Source: Deroplatys truncata
Lineage: Eukaryota; Arthropoda; Insecta; Mantodea; Mantidae
Length of the DNA stretch: 64,000 nucleotides
Reading direction: 5' to 3'
Assembly: GCA_030765065.1 (NCBI GenBank)
Contig: CM060990.1
Location: 213,071,290 to 213,135,289, forward strand
The stretch's first letter is position 1. Each line of letters starts with the position of its first letter. Of the stretch, positions 23,806 to 34,890 are shown one piece after another. The translations under genes and the position numbers were made by a program. Below the pieces are notes generated by a model. The model did no database searches. It was not told where the DNA came from and saw only the letters and a program-made list of their open reading frames with translations.

Positions 23806-25135
23806 ACGTTTATTTCTAAAGTTTTTGATATTCTGAGCAAACAAGCATAGTTACCGGTTCAGTTAAAGTGCTTTTGAAGGCTATATTTATGGAAACATTT
23901 CCGTGCTGTAGACCTGAAATATATGGTTCGTTAGCGCTCATATCTGCTGTTAAATCAAAAACTAATATACTATACCCTTTCGCATAGCTATCTAGAGAAA
24001 TGGAATATCCTCGATCATCGCAAATAATACCTAAACCATCTTTTAATGTCTGATAGCATCGTAAATACTTTCTTCCTTCGAAATCCGGAGTCAGTAGTTG
24101 CAAAGGTATTGGTTGTCCATTAATAATAACTGACAAAAATTAATGTTAAAATCTTTCAAGTTGTATGGGTTTTAAACGAATTCACCGCTAAATGCTTTAT
24201 TTGTAGTAAAAGCTATTATGATTCTGCGTGGTACTTCACCTACAAAAATATCGTTTATGTTTTTGCTTATATTTCCTTTTGGGGATATTAAACGGCTGAA
24301 ATTCTACTGCAATTAAGTAATACTTTGCATTACTTTTTGTCAGCGCCTCTTGATGGGCTAATAGAATAGTGGGCGATGGATATGCGCGCTTAAGAGATAA
24401 TTTAGCGGAAGTTATCAGAGTTTTTCCTTTTCCAATAAGGTGAAATTCCGGAGCTGGAGTTAGCTTAATAGTCACGGATACGTTATTTAATAGAAATTTA
24501 TCTCGATTGCATATTTCACTGCATAAACAACCCATCATTTCAAACTGCTTACTTTCCTTTGTAATATCGTATCTCTATTTTAAACCACTATTTCCCTCTA
24601 TATCGTTCATTTCATCAGGACCGTCTAATTTCCAAAGTGATGATTAAAGCCATGTTTCCATAGCATCTGTAGAAAAGTTTAACAAATTTTCGAAACATGA
24701 TTTGTATGGATATCCCGGTTGAGGTTGAGATACTGTAACATTATTTAAAATAACCTCAACATGTTGAAAAAGATAATTTAAAGAATTATTAACAACCGTA
24801 GATTTTTCAGTAACAGGAACATCCTTAGCAGGTACAGGTGGTGTGAAATTTTTACCATCTTCTTTTAATATTTTGCAACGTAAAAGTAATACTATGTATG
24901 AAAGATCCAAATAAGTATCTGCGTTTCCTGCGTAGTGAAATATTAACGGAGAATTACACGATATTGCGTTTTGCGTATCAAGTTCGATAATATAAGTATT
25001 GTCTACTCCACTTTGTATCGGTTGATCGTCAAATATTTTAAACGCTGAATGTGTGTAAATATTCGACTGGAATTAAGTAAATATATATTTTCTTCTACTT
25101 TTTCTTCTTTTATTGGTTTTGTGGTGCGTCTTATC
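23806..25135 (-). pseudogene. Major capsid protein (double jelly-roll hexon-like) of the Polinton
   Basis: This gene would make the main shell protein of the virion. It survives in three open pieces. The N-terminal part (about 25,135-24,644) has NIYLLNSSRIFTH, the strand-rich VEVILNNVTVSQPQPGYPYKS and a cluster ending AMETWL. The middle part (24,538-24,236) has DKFLLNNVSVTIKLTPAP, LKRAYPSPTILL and NAKYYLI. The C-terminal part (24,136-23,816) has ISLDSYAKGYSILVFDLT and GNVSINIAFKSTL, the typical end of this family. Frameshifts lie near 24,920, 24,600 and 24,180. It sits between the minor capsid gene and the protease. Confidence 0.85.
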
Positions 25136-25509
25136 TGCAGAATGAACCAGTTTTCTTTTTTATGTGGTTTTATTCTAGATCCTAGCATGGTATCTATAGA
25201 TTTATCAGCATTTCTCTTTATGTTTTCAGTACTTTCTTTTAATCTTTCATTAAGCGAGTTTTTAATTGTTTTCTGCCTGTTACCACGTCGGTTAAAACAT
25301 TTGCACCTACGTTAACAGCTTCCTTACCTACAGTTTTTGCAGCAATTTTAAAAATTGGAGACATGAACCTCCAAAATCTTTTAAGTGCACCAAAAAGGAC
25401 GTAACACCTTTGAAAACGTTTTCCTTTATATAATACAAAATTTGAATTGTCTTCGACACCTCTTCCTGTTTGGTTTAAAAAATATTTAGCAAGTTCGTAA
25501 TTATTCATC
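25135..25509 (-). pseudogene. Minor capsid/core protein similar to adenovirus pX-type
   Basis: It starts MNNYELAKYF at 25,509, with its ATG overlapping the stop of the upstream penton gene (ATGAATAA). The sequence has GRGVEDNSNFVLYKGKRFQR, then a hydrophobic, Lys-rich stretch (FMSPIFKIAAKTVGKEAVN, GANVLTDVVTG). This arrangement is typical of small virion proteins in adintoviruses. The frame stops at 25,239. A shifted frame then gives NERLKESTENIKRNADKS, which would be the tail. Function within the particle is inferred from position and composition. Confidence 0.7.
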
Positions 25510-26620
25510 TCTTTTTTGTTTTGGTCTAAATGAAAGTACAACGGCTGAAGAAAATCCGTCTACAAATGGTAACAATTCCCCTGTACCCGTTCTTCAATCT
25601 AGTTTTATAATGTTAAAATCGTGTTGAAGTAAAGATACCCAATTTTGAGGAAAGAATGTTTCCACTGCTAAATTTTTATTGTCGATATTTAGATCTACTG
25701 TTGTGCTTTCAATTATCTAAACCAAGGGTGGCGAAAACGACTTCCTTCCGCGAGTCACCAAATATGCAACACGCACTACAACACTCAGCAACACGTGAAA
25801 AACAAACGGGACGGTTGCAGAGAGGGAACGGCGCCTGCGAGTCAAAATAACCCGCGAGTCACGTTTTCGCCACCTCTGATCTAAACAAATGTATTGCTAA
25901 CCATTTCAGGATGTATTAAGTTACAATAAGCAAATATTTCGTAAGGAAATGTTAGGCATAGATTCACAGGATACGATGCAGGTGTAATTTTAGCCACGTT
26001 GGTTCCAAAATTAAAGCCTAGCTGTCTGTATAAATTGGGTGACAAATACAAGTTACGAATGTAATGTTTATTCGCTCTTGCTTCATCCAATTGCACTGTT
26101 GCTGATTCATCTGATTGAGTTACTTTTTGCTTTTTAGTTTTCGAAGTTGAATTATCTTGGACTGTGCCTCGCTTCTTTGGTTTCGAGTCTCCTTGTACGT
26201 TGTCTCCTCGTTTCTTTGGTTTCGTATCTCCAATTGATTCGCTTTTATCTATTGCTTCGGAATTAGTGCTTACAAACCCAGTATTTGAGTTCTATTTAAA
26301 AAAAGTTTTAACGAATGCATTTTTTTTCTAATATGCGAATAATTTCGTTTAAAAGCATTACATTATCAGTAATTGTAGATTCTCCTTATTCGGAACGAAT
26401 ACTGTAAAAACTAGTACCAGTTTTTGTTACGTGTATTCGATCTTCTTTTAAATAATTATCACCCTTTGTAATATTTATAAACATTCCGGGATATCTTATT
26501 TTGGTTAGAGCAACTTCCCATTCTCCTAGCAAGAGCGTTCACTGGGGTAGCATGTTCCAAAAGCTCGATGTTGTGTTATTTTTAAAGTTGTCCATGGATC
26601 CATTACTGGTAAGTGTAATG
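25502..26620 (-). pseudogene. Penton-like (single jelly-roll) capsid protein, MITE-interrupted
   Basis: The N-terminal landmark LLLGEWEVALTKIRYPGMF near 26,530 is typical of this family. A long open piece (26,096-25,881) has YLSPNLYRQLGFNFG and EIFAYCNLIHPEMV. The end, ELLPFVDGFSSAVVLSFR, finishes at 25,502. The linker near 26,200 has a repeated basic motif (KPKKRG twice). A 156-bp hAT MITE sits at 25,723-25,878 within the gene, and frameshifts occur near 26,340 and 25,605. It would form the five-fold vertices of the shell. Its stop overlaps the start of the minor capsid gene. Confidence 0.75.
25723..25878. mobile_element. 156-bp hAT-type MITE
   Basis: The inverted repeat ends are CAAGGGTGGCGAAAACG and, in reverse, CAGAGGTGGCGAAAACG. 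They are flanked by a perfect 8-bp duplication, ATCTAAAC (25,715-25,722 and 25,879-25,886). The CA-R-GG start and 8-bp duplication are the hAT signature. The interior is G/C-rich compared with the surroundings and has a second inverted GCGAGTCA motif. It has no coding capacity and must have been moved by a transposase elsewhere. Confidence 0.95.
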
Positions 26621-26639
26621 GAAAAAGGTTATCTTCGTA

Positions 26640-27728
26640 TCATTGCGCTATTATATCCGATTGTTTTATCCAAGAATTAAATTTTGCAGGATATCCTTTC
26701 CACATAACTAGTACTTCTTTACAGCTTCCATTACCTCTTTCGTCTAAAATTGTATCTATCTTAAAGATTGATTCAGGATGTACCTTTTGTATTTCTTCCG
26801 TGTAAAAGATACCATCTAAATCTTCTCCAGATAAATCTTCTCCAGATAAATCTTCTAGCTTGTATACAACCGGCACACCCTTTATTACTTCTCTAATTTT
26901 AAATATTTCATCGGTCCAATTTTGTTCATAGCCTTTATCAAACTTCATTTTTAGTTTAGATATACGAACATGATCACATGTTTTATATTTTTGTGGTTTG
27001 AATACGCTTTTTGTACCCAAATTCTTTCCATATAAATTCTCAAAAACTAACATAATATTAGCTTCTTATACATCTATAGGTGCCATTTTTATTGATCTGT
27101 GATACGAACTATTATAAGATTTTAATAATTTAGGTAATACATCCGTATATTTGTAAGTATTTTATACGTAATGTATTTACACATCTTTTCTTTTAGTGTT
27201 CTATTGAAACTTTCTACTACGCTAGCTTTTACATTAGTTTTCGTAGTATAGTGAATGATTTCACGATTTTTTAAAAAGGATTGAAATTGTTTATTCGTAA
27301 ATTCTGTACGTTTATCCGTCTGTAAAATTTTTGGAACACGTTTATACTGTTTAAATATATAATCAAAAGCTTTAACAATTTCAGTCCCCGCTTTAGATTT
27401 TAAAGGTAGTGTCCACACATATTTAAAAAAGACACCGATAATAGTTAAAATATAAGGTTCATTGTAGTTTTTAATGCCATTCAGCACATTTAAGTCGCTT
27501 TCCCAAAAATCATCGATGTTGGTAACGTGATATAGTAAGAAACCGTTTTCTTACGTATTTATGAAAAGTGTAGCTGTCTTCTCCTTGTAAATATTTATTT
27601 ATTTTTTGCATAGAAATTACGGTAGCCTTGCGAAGTTTATTAATACTCCCAAGACCGGCATAATGGTCAAGTTTAGAATAGTATTTATTAAGTATTGTTT
27701 TATCTCTTTCGGTTAAGGCTTCTGCCAT
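26640..27728 (-). pseudogene. Retroviral-type integrase with chromodomain (Polinton INT)
   Basis: This enzyme would join the element ends to the host chromosome. The N-terminal piece (27,728-27,510) has GLGSINKLRKA and HKYVRKRF. After a frameshift the core shows all three catalytic acids: Asp in DDFWESDLNVL, Asp in ILQTDKRTEF, and Glu in SVVESFNRTLK (27,487-27,122). The C-terminal piece (27,053-26,640) has an SGEDL triplication and a chromodomain (VHPESIFKIDTIL ... VLVMWKGYPAKFNSW). Breaks lie near 27,520 and 27,090. The chromodomain suggests targeting to histone-marked chromatin, which is known for other chromointegrases. Confidence 0.88.
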
Positions 27729-27826
27729 TTTGATTTAGTAGAACGTAAGTTATAAGGTTTATATCTTATATCATGAACGGAATCAGTTTTTTGTTAACTC
27801 TTATCTTTTTTATTTTCTTTTTAGTT

Positions 27827-28136
27827 CTATTGTTTTAATTTTCGTTTTAGGTTGATCGGTTTCCCAGTCGCTTTCGAAATTATCTTCTTCTTCTTTGTTA
27901 GATTCTTTCCATAATTCTTCTTGTGATGTATGTAAGGCTTTCGAAGTTTTAACACAATGTCGTGATAATTTATTAATTTATATTTAAAAAATTTCCATTT
28001 TTCATCGGGCGACATATCTCCGTTTTGTACAGCTTCTATGTCGATAGATACATTTTCTAAAGTTCTGTCAATTACATTATTTTTTCAAACTTTCAGGTTG
28101 TGGGTAAAGTAACATGATTTGTTTTCCGTATTTCAT
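27827..28136 (-). pseudogene. Small conserved Polinton protein (MKYGKQ type)
   Basis: It begins MKYGKQIMLL, a start that I recognise as recurring in adintovirus/Polinton gene sets. A stop or frameshift near 28,080 is followed by NVSIDIEAVQNGD and the open stretch 28,015-27,827, which ends in a lysine-rich tail (KNLTKKKKIISKATG). Function is unknown; the basic tail and its place between the core-like gene and integrase suggest a virion component. It lies 5 bp beyond the end of the upstream core-like gene. Confidence 0.6.
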
Positions 28137-28140
28137 GATT

Positions 28141-28517
28141 TTAAACAAACTTGGATACTAGTGCACTTCCTAATGCACCTAATACTGGCAGTATGAACGA
28201 AGGTAGAAATCCAGCTTTTTGTATAATTATGTTTTTCTTTTTTTAAAGAAGGTTTCTTATCTACTAACCTTCTCCACAATTTTTTGTTTTATAAGCGATT
28301 TTACACTTTTAGAAATCGGTACCTTACTGTTACTAATGTTTAATACACATTCGGAAACAGCTTTTACTAATTCCGGATTAGCCTCGCTTAAAATTTTTTT
28401 ACGTAACTTGGGTTTTACTTTGCTGAGAACTGCTAGATTACCGCACTGTTTTTGCAACTGTGGGGGAAGATAATTTGCAAACTTTTTTAAAACTTTTGGA
28501 GATAATTTAGGTGCCAT
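28141..28517 (-). pseudogene. Basic core-like protein of the Polinton
   Basis: It starts MAPKLSPKVLKKFANYLP, joined in frame to the ATPase remnant upstream. The pattern VKPKLRKKILSEANPELVK, then AVSECVLNISNSKVPIS, is a conserved block that I recall from many Polinton/adintovirus genomes. The end AGFLPSFILPVLGALGS in a shifted frame matches the usual hydrophobic glycine-rich tail. Stops or shifts are near 28,257 and 28,220. It is Lys-rich, so a DNA-binding core role in the particle is plausible but inferred. Confidence 0.6.
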
Positions 28518-29210
28518 TTTTCTTTTTGAAATAAAACACAACAACGCTTCGTCAGGTAATACTCCTGTTCTGTAACGAAATAGGTCAGGAGTTTGTTGTG
28601 TACAGTCTAACACTAGATACCCGTGTTGTTTTTCGGTAGCCTTTTCAAATGCTTCTAACAAAAATTTCGAACGTCTCGGCTCAAGCTGCTGAAATAATCT
28701 ATCTACTTGTAACTTATCTCTATTGTTTTTAAACACCACAATATAATTTGAATTAAGCGACATAGTTCTAAATATTTTACCTTGTGGAAAAATGTTTTGT
28801 AATATATAAATTACACCAAAATTTTTATGATGTGAATCTTTGGTAAAACAAATTCGATACGTTATTTTCTGCTTCATACATTGGATCGTCTAATACTACC
28901 ATATCACCGTTTTTCACCGATTCTAAACCTGGCACTCCTTCATACATTCGTACATTAAACATACAATTATTAAATTCACGTTCAGTGCTAGGAGGAGGTG
29001 GATATTCAGAAGGTTGACACCATAAGCATCTTTTGATAGGCTCGCTAAATAATTTATCAGCATTTTTTAATAAATTTCTAACAAACTTAGATTTACCGCT
29101 ACGCGAGGGACCTGCAACTTGCATCGTGCTAGGAAATTTAAACTTGGTTATTTTAGGATCCACTGTTTCCGAAGGTATTTTGTTTTCTAGGTCATCTAAA
29201 TTAGAGGTCT
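28518..29210 (-). pseudogene. FtsK/HerA-type genome-packaging ATPase
   Basis: This motor would pump DNA into the capsid. The N-terminal piece (29,210-28,825) contains the Walker A loop GPSRSGKSKF and the Walker B strand DMVVLDDPM. The second piece, from 28,877 in another frame, has VIYILQNIFPQGK, MSLNSNYIVVFKNNRDK with the arginine/asparagine sensor region, then DLFRYRTGVLPDE and the end. One frameshift near 28,860 separates them. The family is the A32-like ATPase shared by Polintons, adintoviruses and large DNA viruses. The true start is unclear; frame remains open upstream to about 29,210. Confidence 0.9.
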
Positions 29211-29214
29211 ATAA

Positions 29215-29530
29215 GTAGTCTTTCATTTCCACTTCTTTACCAGCATTGACTTTTTTGAATGTTTTTGAAAATTTCATCGACGACTTCTCCTTCAGATAGA
29301 TCTTTCATTTCTACGGTTTGACCTGTATTAATTTTTTTAATTTTTTTAAAATTTTCATCTACTTCTCCTCGAGATAGATCTTTCATTTCTACGGTTTGTG
29401 CAGATTAACTTTTTTAAATTTTTTAAAATTTTCATCTATAACTTCTCGAGATATATCCTTCGTGTTGACATTAACCTTTTTAAATTTTTTAAAATGTTCA
29501 TTGACGGTTTCTTCTTTTTCTTGAAGTATG
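29215..29530 (-). repeat. Tandem repeats coding acidic helices, upstream of ATPase
   Basis: Four imperfect units of roughly 65-75 bp occur back to back. Read on the minus strand they encode variants of VEMKDLSEGEVDENFKKIKK. The stretch is broken by stops in one or two units. It may be an N-terminal extension of the ATPase or a separate coiled-coil protein. The repeated Glu/Lys heptad-like spacing favours a coiled coil. Confidence 0.65.
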
Positions 29531-29599
29531 CCTTTACTTCTTTCAAAATTTTTGTCAATCCAACTTTGTTGAAAAAATTATTTGATTTATAGGGTTTAT

Positions 29600-30150
29600 A
29601 TCTTTGTTTTGGTATTCTTTTTTACTTTCCTAATTTAGTATTGCGCAGTTGATAAGTCATATCTAATTCCAAATTTGGTATTACAACAGCATTTTCCTTG
29701 TTTAATTTATATCCTTTAGTTTGTTTATTATCAAAAAGTGCGTTAATGATTCTTTATAAATGCTTTCTATGCATTGGTTCACTGTTATGTTGACAACTTG
29801 AATCAAAGAGAACGTTAATTCAAATTGGATGCATTTGGTTTAAACGGTTTAGAGCCTGAAATTTTATCTCCATCACTTCCTCGAATTTATTTTATTTTGT
29901 TTAATATTGATAATTTAGGAACTTTATTAAAAAACGAATATTTCGAATCCATATTACGTTTGCTTGGTTGACTTTAAATAGCTAAATTGGAAACTTTTTA
30001 AAAATGATATTTCTTGATCGGATTTGCGCTTGGAAGGTAAATGTAGAGGTTCCACTTTAGATAAGCTATCTAAGGTATAACCTGCGAAATCGTCGTCTGA
30101 TTCTGAATATTTTTGCACTACTGAAGTTACTGCAACCGTTACCACAATTT
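29600..30150 (-). pseudogene. Polinton hypothetical gene region between polymerase and ATPase
   Basis: Minus-strand frames here include 30,145-29,954 (starts MVTVAVTSVVQKYSESDDDF, with an acidic patch and then KRKSDQEIS), a short piece MDSKYSFFNKVPKLSIL near 29,950, and GYKLNKENAVVIPNLELD ending near 29,627. They may be one broken gene or two. I do not recognise the family. Position directly after the polymerase matches a variable gene slot in related elements. Confidence 0.4.
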
Positions 30151-30160
30151 AATTAAAAAG

Positions 30161-33100
30161 TTACTTGCGTGTTCTTTTTTCATATCCATGGGGTACTGTA
30201 TCAAGGTTTGGAGGTATTTTTCGTTTATTTACTGCTAAACGAAAAGTTTTAATGATCGGCTCTCTCACTAAAGTCCATAAAGGTTTTCTAGAAATCTGAG
30301 TACTACGTAGTGTAATCTTCATACTATTATCATTTAATACAATATCTGTCATTACTCTTTCGTTAACTTGTTCTAGATTTCCAGAATTTAGTGTAACGCC
30401 TTTAATTTTTAATATTATTTTTGTATTTTCTCCAAATCTTATTCTGAATGCATAGCTTTTAGGACCACTTAAAACAAATTTATCTATAAAAGCATCCCTG
30501 CTATATTTTTCTAATTCGTTGGTCATGCATCCAAGAAAAGATCCCATAGGTGGTAACCAGTACCCTAGTCTATGTGATACTATAACAGAATCCGTATCAA
30601 AATACAGTACGCGCTCGTTTAATTTCTTAAGATAGGAGTAAAGCTCAAGACGAGCATGGGCCTTAGTGTAAGCAGCAATAACTACGTTAGTAGTAGGATT
30701 TTTTTAGGACTTTCCTTATCGTGGCTCCAAACAACATAAATTACGTTGTCTGTTGCTGCAAGGTATGTGTGAACCTCTACACTCGGATTGTTTAAAAGTT
30801 CAACAAGACGAGAATATTCTGTCACCAATTCTGTAGTCGGCTAATTATCTCTTTGTCCATATTTTCCCCAAAACGAGTTAAGTATCAATTTACTTAATTC
30901 ACGTATAGCTGGATTGGAAGATATCTTATCAGTATCTAATTTATTTTCCTCCTATTCTTCAAAACTTGTATTAAACTCTTTTTTCCTCTCAGTATTACAC
31001 TCTGACGGCCATCCTGACGCCTCTGTGTTTATTTTTAAAAACTGTTTAACGTATTTTTCAAAAAGTCCATATTCTTTCTTTCTAGAATCGTATTGTGCCA
31101 TTTAATATTCCAATATTTCATAAATTTTTAAAATTTTGTAGGCTTCATCGATAGCGACATTAACCTCGTCCAAAACCCACGTACCGTTTAAACATCTCTC
31201 TTCATCGGTATGATTGCACATTGCTTGATTTTCTAGTTGCGCACAACTAATACATAAAGGAAACATCAATTTTCCATTCACGCGTAGGTAGTACCGGATG
31301 ATAGAGGTCGGTAGGTGGTAAAATCTTATGTTTTATAAGTCCTCCTTTGATGAGATGTAAATCCGAAAACTTATTTTCCTCGTAGTATATTGTTTGGTTT
31401 GTTAACAAAAGGATATAGACTACATACATCATAGTAAAATATCTTTTCATTTTCTTCTACTTCATAATATAACTTGATGCAATTTGTTCGGCCACCATAA
31501 AACGCATCTCTCGGTTCGAGAGGTTCAGGAAGAGTAGGAGAAAAATTATATACATAATTTTCGAGAACTTTGTTGGTTTCAATCGTAGATTCAAATTCAC
31601 TTACCCATAATTCCACAACATTATACGAAGCTTTTTTATTTGATCTGTAATTCTCTCGGTTGATTCGTATCTAGAATTCATAGTTTCATAGTGCGAACCG
31701 TAAATGTATGAGGATGTATCTGTAAAACGTTTTAAGCAATCATGGTAAAACATCCATGAAAAAAGTAAATGATTTTGTCATCTTTTTTATAGCCACCAAC
31801 TTTATGATTTAAAATTTTTATTTCTCTACAATTCAATGCAAGTTGTATGAAAATAGCTCTTTTTTTCTTTAGCCAAGTAAGCCAGATTAACGCTTCACGC
31901 GACTGTTTGTCTCCTAAGCGATATCCTCCTAATGGCAATACTGAAATTGTATCTATAGGCATAAAACGTTTTCTGTATACATTCATGCAAGTATTAGCAA
32001 TTGTCACACATTCCCTAAAAGGATCAAAACCGTTTTCATTTATAAATTCGTTTCTAAATTTAGAAGCGCCAAAACATAGTAACTGTACATCCATTCGACA
32101 ATAATTTACAAATTCTTTTTGCACATCATACATTTAACCAGATTTATCTTTTTCGATATACCACTTTTCAAACTATTTCGTTCTCCTATTGAGATTCCTT
32201 CGGGACAATGGTATTTGCGATCCGGCATATTTCCAACATAATTTTCATTTTCTTTTGAATTGATATGGAAAATACCCTTTTGTTTCTTGTAATTGAAATG
32301 TTTTTGAAAATCTAGCCAAAGATATTAGTATAAAATTTAAGGAATTTATAAACGTTATATTTTTGTACTTTATTTTGTATATCCTAGTACCATTCATGAT
32401 TAATTCGGGCGACCAACCTAATGTACCGACCATATAGTTAAGCAGAATATTTCCGTCATAAGATTTGAGATTGTGTGCAATAACGGTTATATCTTTAAGT
32501 AATGTACGTGGTAGTGTAATATATTCTATTAACTCGCGTATGGGATCATTTTTAAATATCCATTCCTTTACACCGCACTTGTGACAAGCTTTCAATTTTG
32601 TATAAGTATCAATACATTCATCACAGGCCTGATAAATCACACATAGATTTGGTTTGTGTTCAAACTTATTGTTTTGTAAATTAAATATCCTTTCCTGAGT
32701 ACACTCGAAATCAATAACAAATATTATGAAGTTTTTCCTTAGTTGTTTGTTCTTGTATGGTTGAATAAAACATAAATGATTGGATGCTACATATTTTACA
32801 CATGTAACAAAACAGCTCACCACAGACATTATCTACTTTTCTTTTTCTTAAATTATATAACTTACAATTATTACAAACATTTTCTGTATCGCAAACGGAT
32901 ATTTTTCCTGGATAAAAGACACATTTTTTAAGTGATTTTCATAACAAATTTGTCCTTTAAAATTACGATTACAGTTTTGGCAATATACAAATCCATCAAA
33001 TGTATTATCACATTAAAGTTGGCATTTTGAACAGAAAACATCGCAGCGATGTTTCTCCTTTTTATATTTAAACGGTAAATTGCACTGTCTGCAGTAATAT

Positions 33101-33891
33101 TTACATTTAAAAGCCCTGTGTACAACCAAGATCAAGCTAAAGTGATTATTATGATGTAGAAATCTGTATGTTTGAAACTGTTTATTGTAGATTTTTTATA
33201 CAAAACTTTTTTGCCACCATGATCTCCAAACACTGTAAAAGAATATTTATCTTTTAAATGCTTTTCAAAACAAACTACGTCGTTTACTGTGAATCCTGTA
33301 TTTTTATTTACGAGAGTACACAGATTCATTGCTTGTTCTGTTTGTTTTATTGCATTTTTATAGAAGCATAATTTTTATCGTTATCAATTTTGGCAATTGC
33401 TACAGCAATCGATCTAGGAAGACATAGAAAGTCATCATTTTCTATAGTTATGATACCCTTATTTTGGCTACACATTTGACAAGCGCTAAAGCAGTTTCTT
33501 GTATGTATTTTTGTATAAACACATGTAAATTTTAACAGTCCATGTAAGAAAATGTTTTGGTTACTTTGAACAACCTTTTCTAAAGAGTTTAGAATTGTCT
33601 CCATGTTAATCTGATCAAATCTTCTAACGCTTATATGAAAGCTTTTAGGAGGGTCTTGCGAATTGGTCACAGATATACTAAAATAACTAGGATTATAATG
33701 TAACAATTCTCGATTAGTAAATTCTAAAAATTCTTCAAATACTAAATATACCCACTCCATCGGATCGGTATCATCTTCTTCATCATTTTTGTTTGTGTTT
33801 ATTGCATCTACTAATATACAGATTCTGTATATCCTGAGTAAAATCTATTTAATGTTCTTTGTCTGTGATTTAAAATTGAAAAATGTTCCAT
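30161..33891 (-). pseudogene. Protein-primed family B DNA polymerase (Polinton PolB)
   Basis: The start MEHFSILNHRQRTLNRF is at 33,891. The N-terminal region (33,850-32,880) holds a conserved block (CLPRSIAVAIAKID) and Cys-rich zinc-finger-like segments. The exonuclease motifs follow: FVIDFECTQ, VIAHNLKSYDG and YCRMDVQLL. Polymerase motif A is YYDVCSLYPF (near 31,430), motif B LILNSFWGKYG (near 30,870), and motif C YFDTDSV (near 30,595). The C-terminal part 30,547-30,161 ends with EKRTRK. Catalytic residues of motifs A and C are kept. At least eight frameshifts or stops divide the gene. It would copy the element using a terminal protein as primer, as known for this group. Confidence 0.9.
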
Positions 33892-34062
33892 TGTACTCAC
33901 GTGTTTAGTAAGATTGTATACTCATATTTTCCTCCTGCATTAAAGCGTGCACGATGGTTTAATTTATACTCATGATTTGCCCTTGACATTTAATTGTCCT
34001 TGCAGTATTTTCCCTATGTCAACACGTGCTAAGTTGCACTTGGTATTTTCCTATCAATAGAA

Positions 34063-34347
34063 CAACAATTTATATAACATGGCCTTGCTCTTAGTATTTC
34101 CCCGTACCGAGTGCCCTTGCACTAATGTATCCTTGTTACTTTTTCCTTATTACAACAACTTATATAACATGACCTTCTCCTTGCAGCAAGTTGCATTGGG
34201 ATAGCCATGTCCTTGCCGCACTGCAAGTTGCCCTCAATACAACTTATATAACATGAATTGCATCAATTTATCCTTGACATTTAACTATGCAGTACTCGAA
34301 GTTGCAGCAATTCTTTACCCAATAGAATAAACAACTTATATAACATG
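34063..34347. promoter_or_regulatory. Array of four TATA-like repeats in a divergent promoter region
   Basis: Four near-identical copies of ACAACTTATATAACATG lie at about 34,063, 34,153, 34,238 and 34,331, spaced 75-95 bp. The spacers share a weaker common part (TTGCATCAATTYATCCTTGACATTTAACTA in copies 3 and 4, split over two lines here). TTATATAA reads the same on both strands. The array lies between the polymerase start on the minus strand (33,891) and the plus-strand genes from about 34,420. It may drive both arms. Confidence 0.6.
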
Positions 34348-34419
34348 AGTTGCATCAATTCATCCTTGACATTTAACTACACAAGTTGTCCTCTAAACCT
34401 TCCACTTTTTTTAAATCAC

Positions 34420-34888
34420 ATACGGTATAAAACTCAAGTGATGATTGCTTTAAGTGCACAATGGCATATCTACGTTCAGGAAAGTACAACAATAAGTTCT
34501 GTTGCCATAAAAATCAACAATAAATCAGAAATTGCTTATGTATTTGTGAAAATTGTGAATATCATATTTTTTCACAATATGTTGGCGACATACTTTTTCA
34601 AGAGTTAGCAAATCGTGCAAAAAGTCTTGAAGAGCCACAACAGCAGAAAGAAGAAGACGTAGAGCCACAACAGCAGAGAGAAGAAGACGTTCAGCCGCAA
34701 CAGCATTCAGAAGTAGAGTTCAACTGCAACAGCATTCAGAAGACGACGTTCAGACGCAACAGCAGAAAGAAGAAGACGTTCAGCTGCAGCCGAGCATATC
34801 CTTACGTCAAGAAGAAGACATTAGCCACAACAGCAGAAAGAAGAGGTGCTACGCCAGCATGACAATATAATAATCAAAGATAGCAATT
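34420..34888 (+). pseudogene. Gln/Glu-rich repeat protein gene, Polinton plus-strand arm
   Basis: The frame begins at ATG near 34,459 (MAYLRSGKYNNKFCCHKNQ), meets a TAA, then continues with a Cys-rich part (CLCICENCEYHIF) and a run of repeats. Units of 33-36 bp at 34,622-34,800 encode PQQQ-REEDV-type blocks, for example EEPQQQKEEDVEP. Later units are out of frame. The function is unknown; the Cys-rich part could bind zinc. It directly precedes the dUTPase remnant and might be its N-terminal extension, because the acidic linker EEVEEEDTSD leads into the dUTPase. Confidence 0.45.
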
Positions 34889-34890
34889 GA

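Noticed and set aside
25656..25850. Plus-strand 64-codon frame
   Set aside because: It lies across the hAT MITE and the reverse of the penton gene.
34063..34347. CRISPR array
   Set aside because: Only four short AT-rich repeats with unequal related spacers in a eukaryotic element; they look like promoter repeats.
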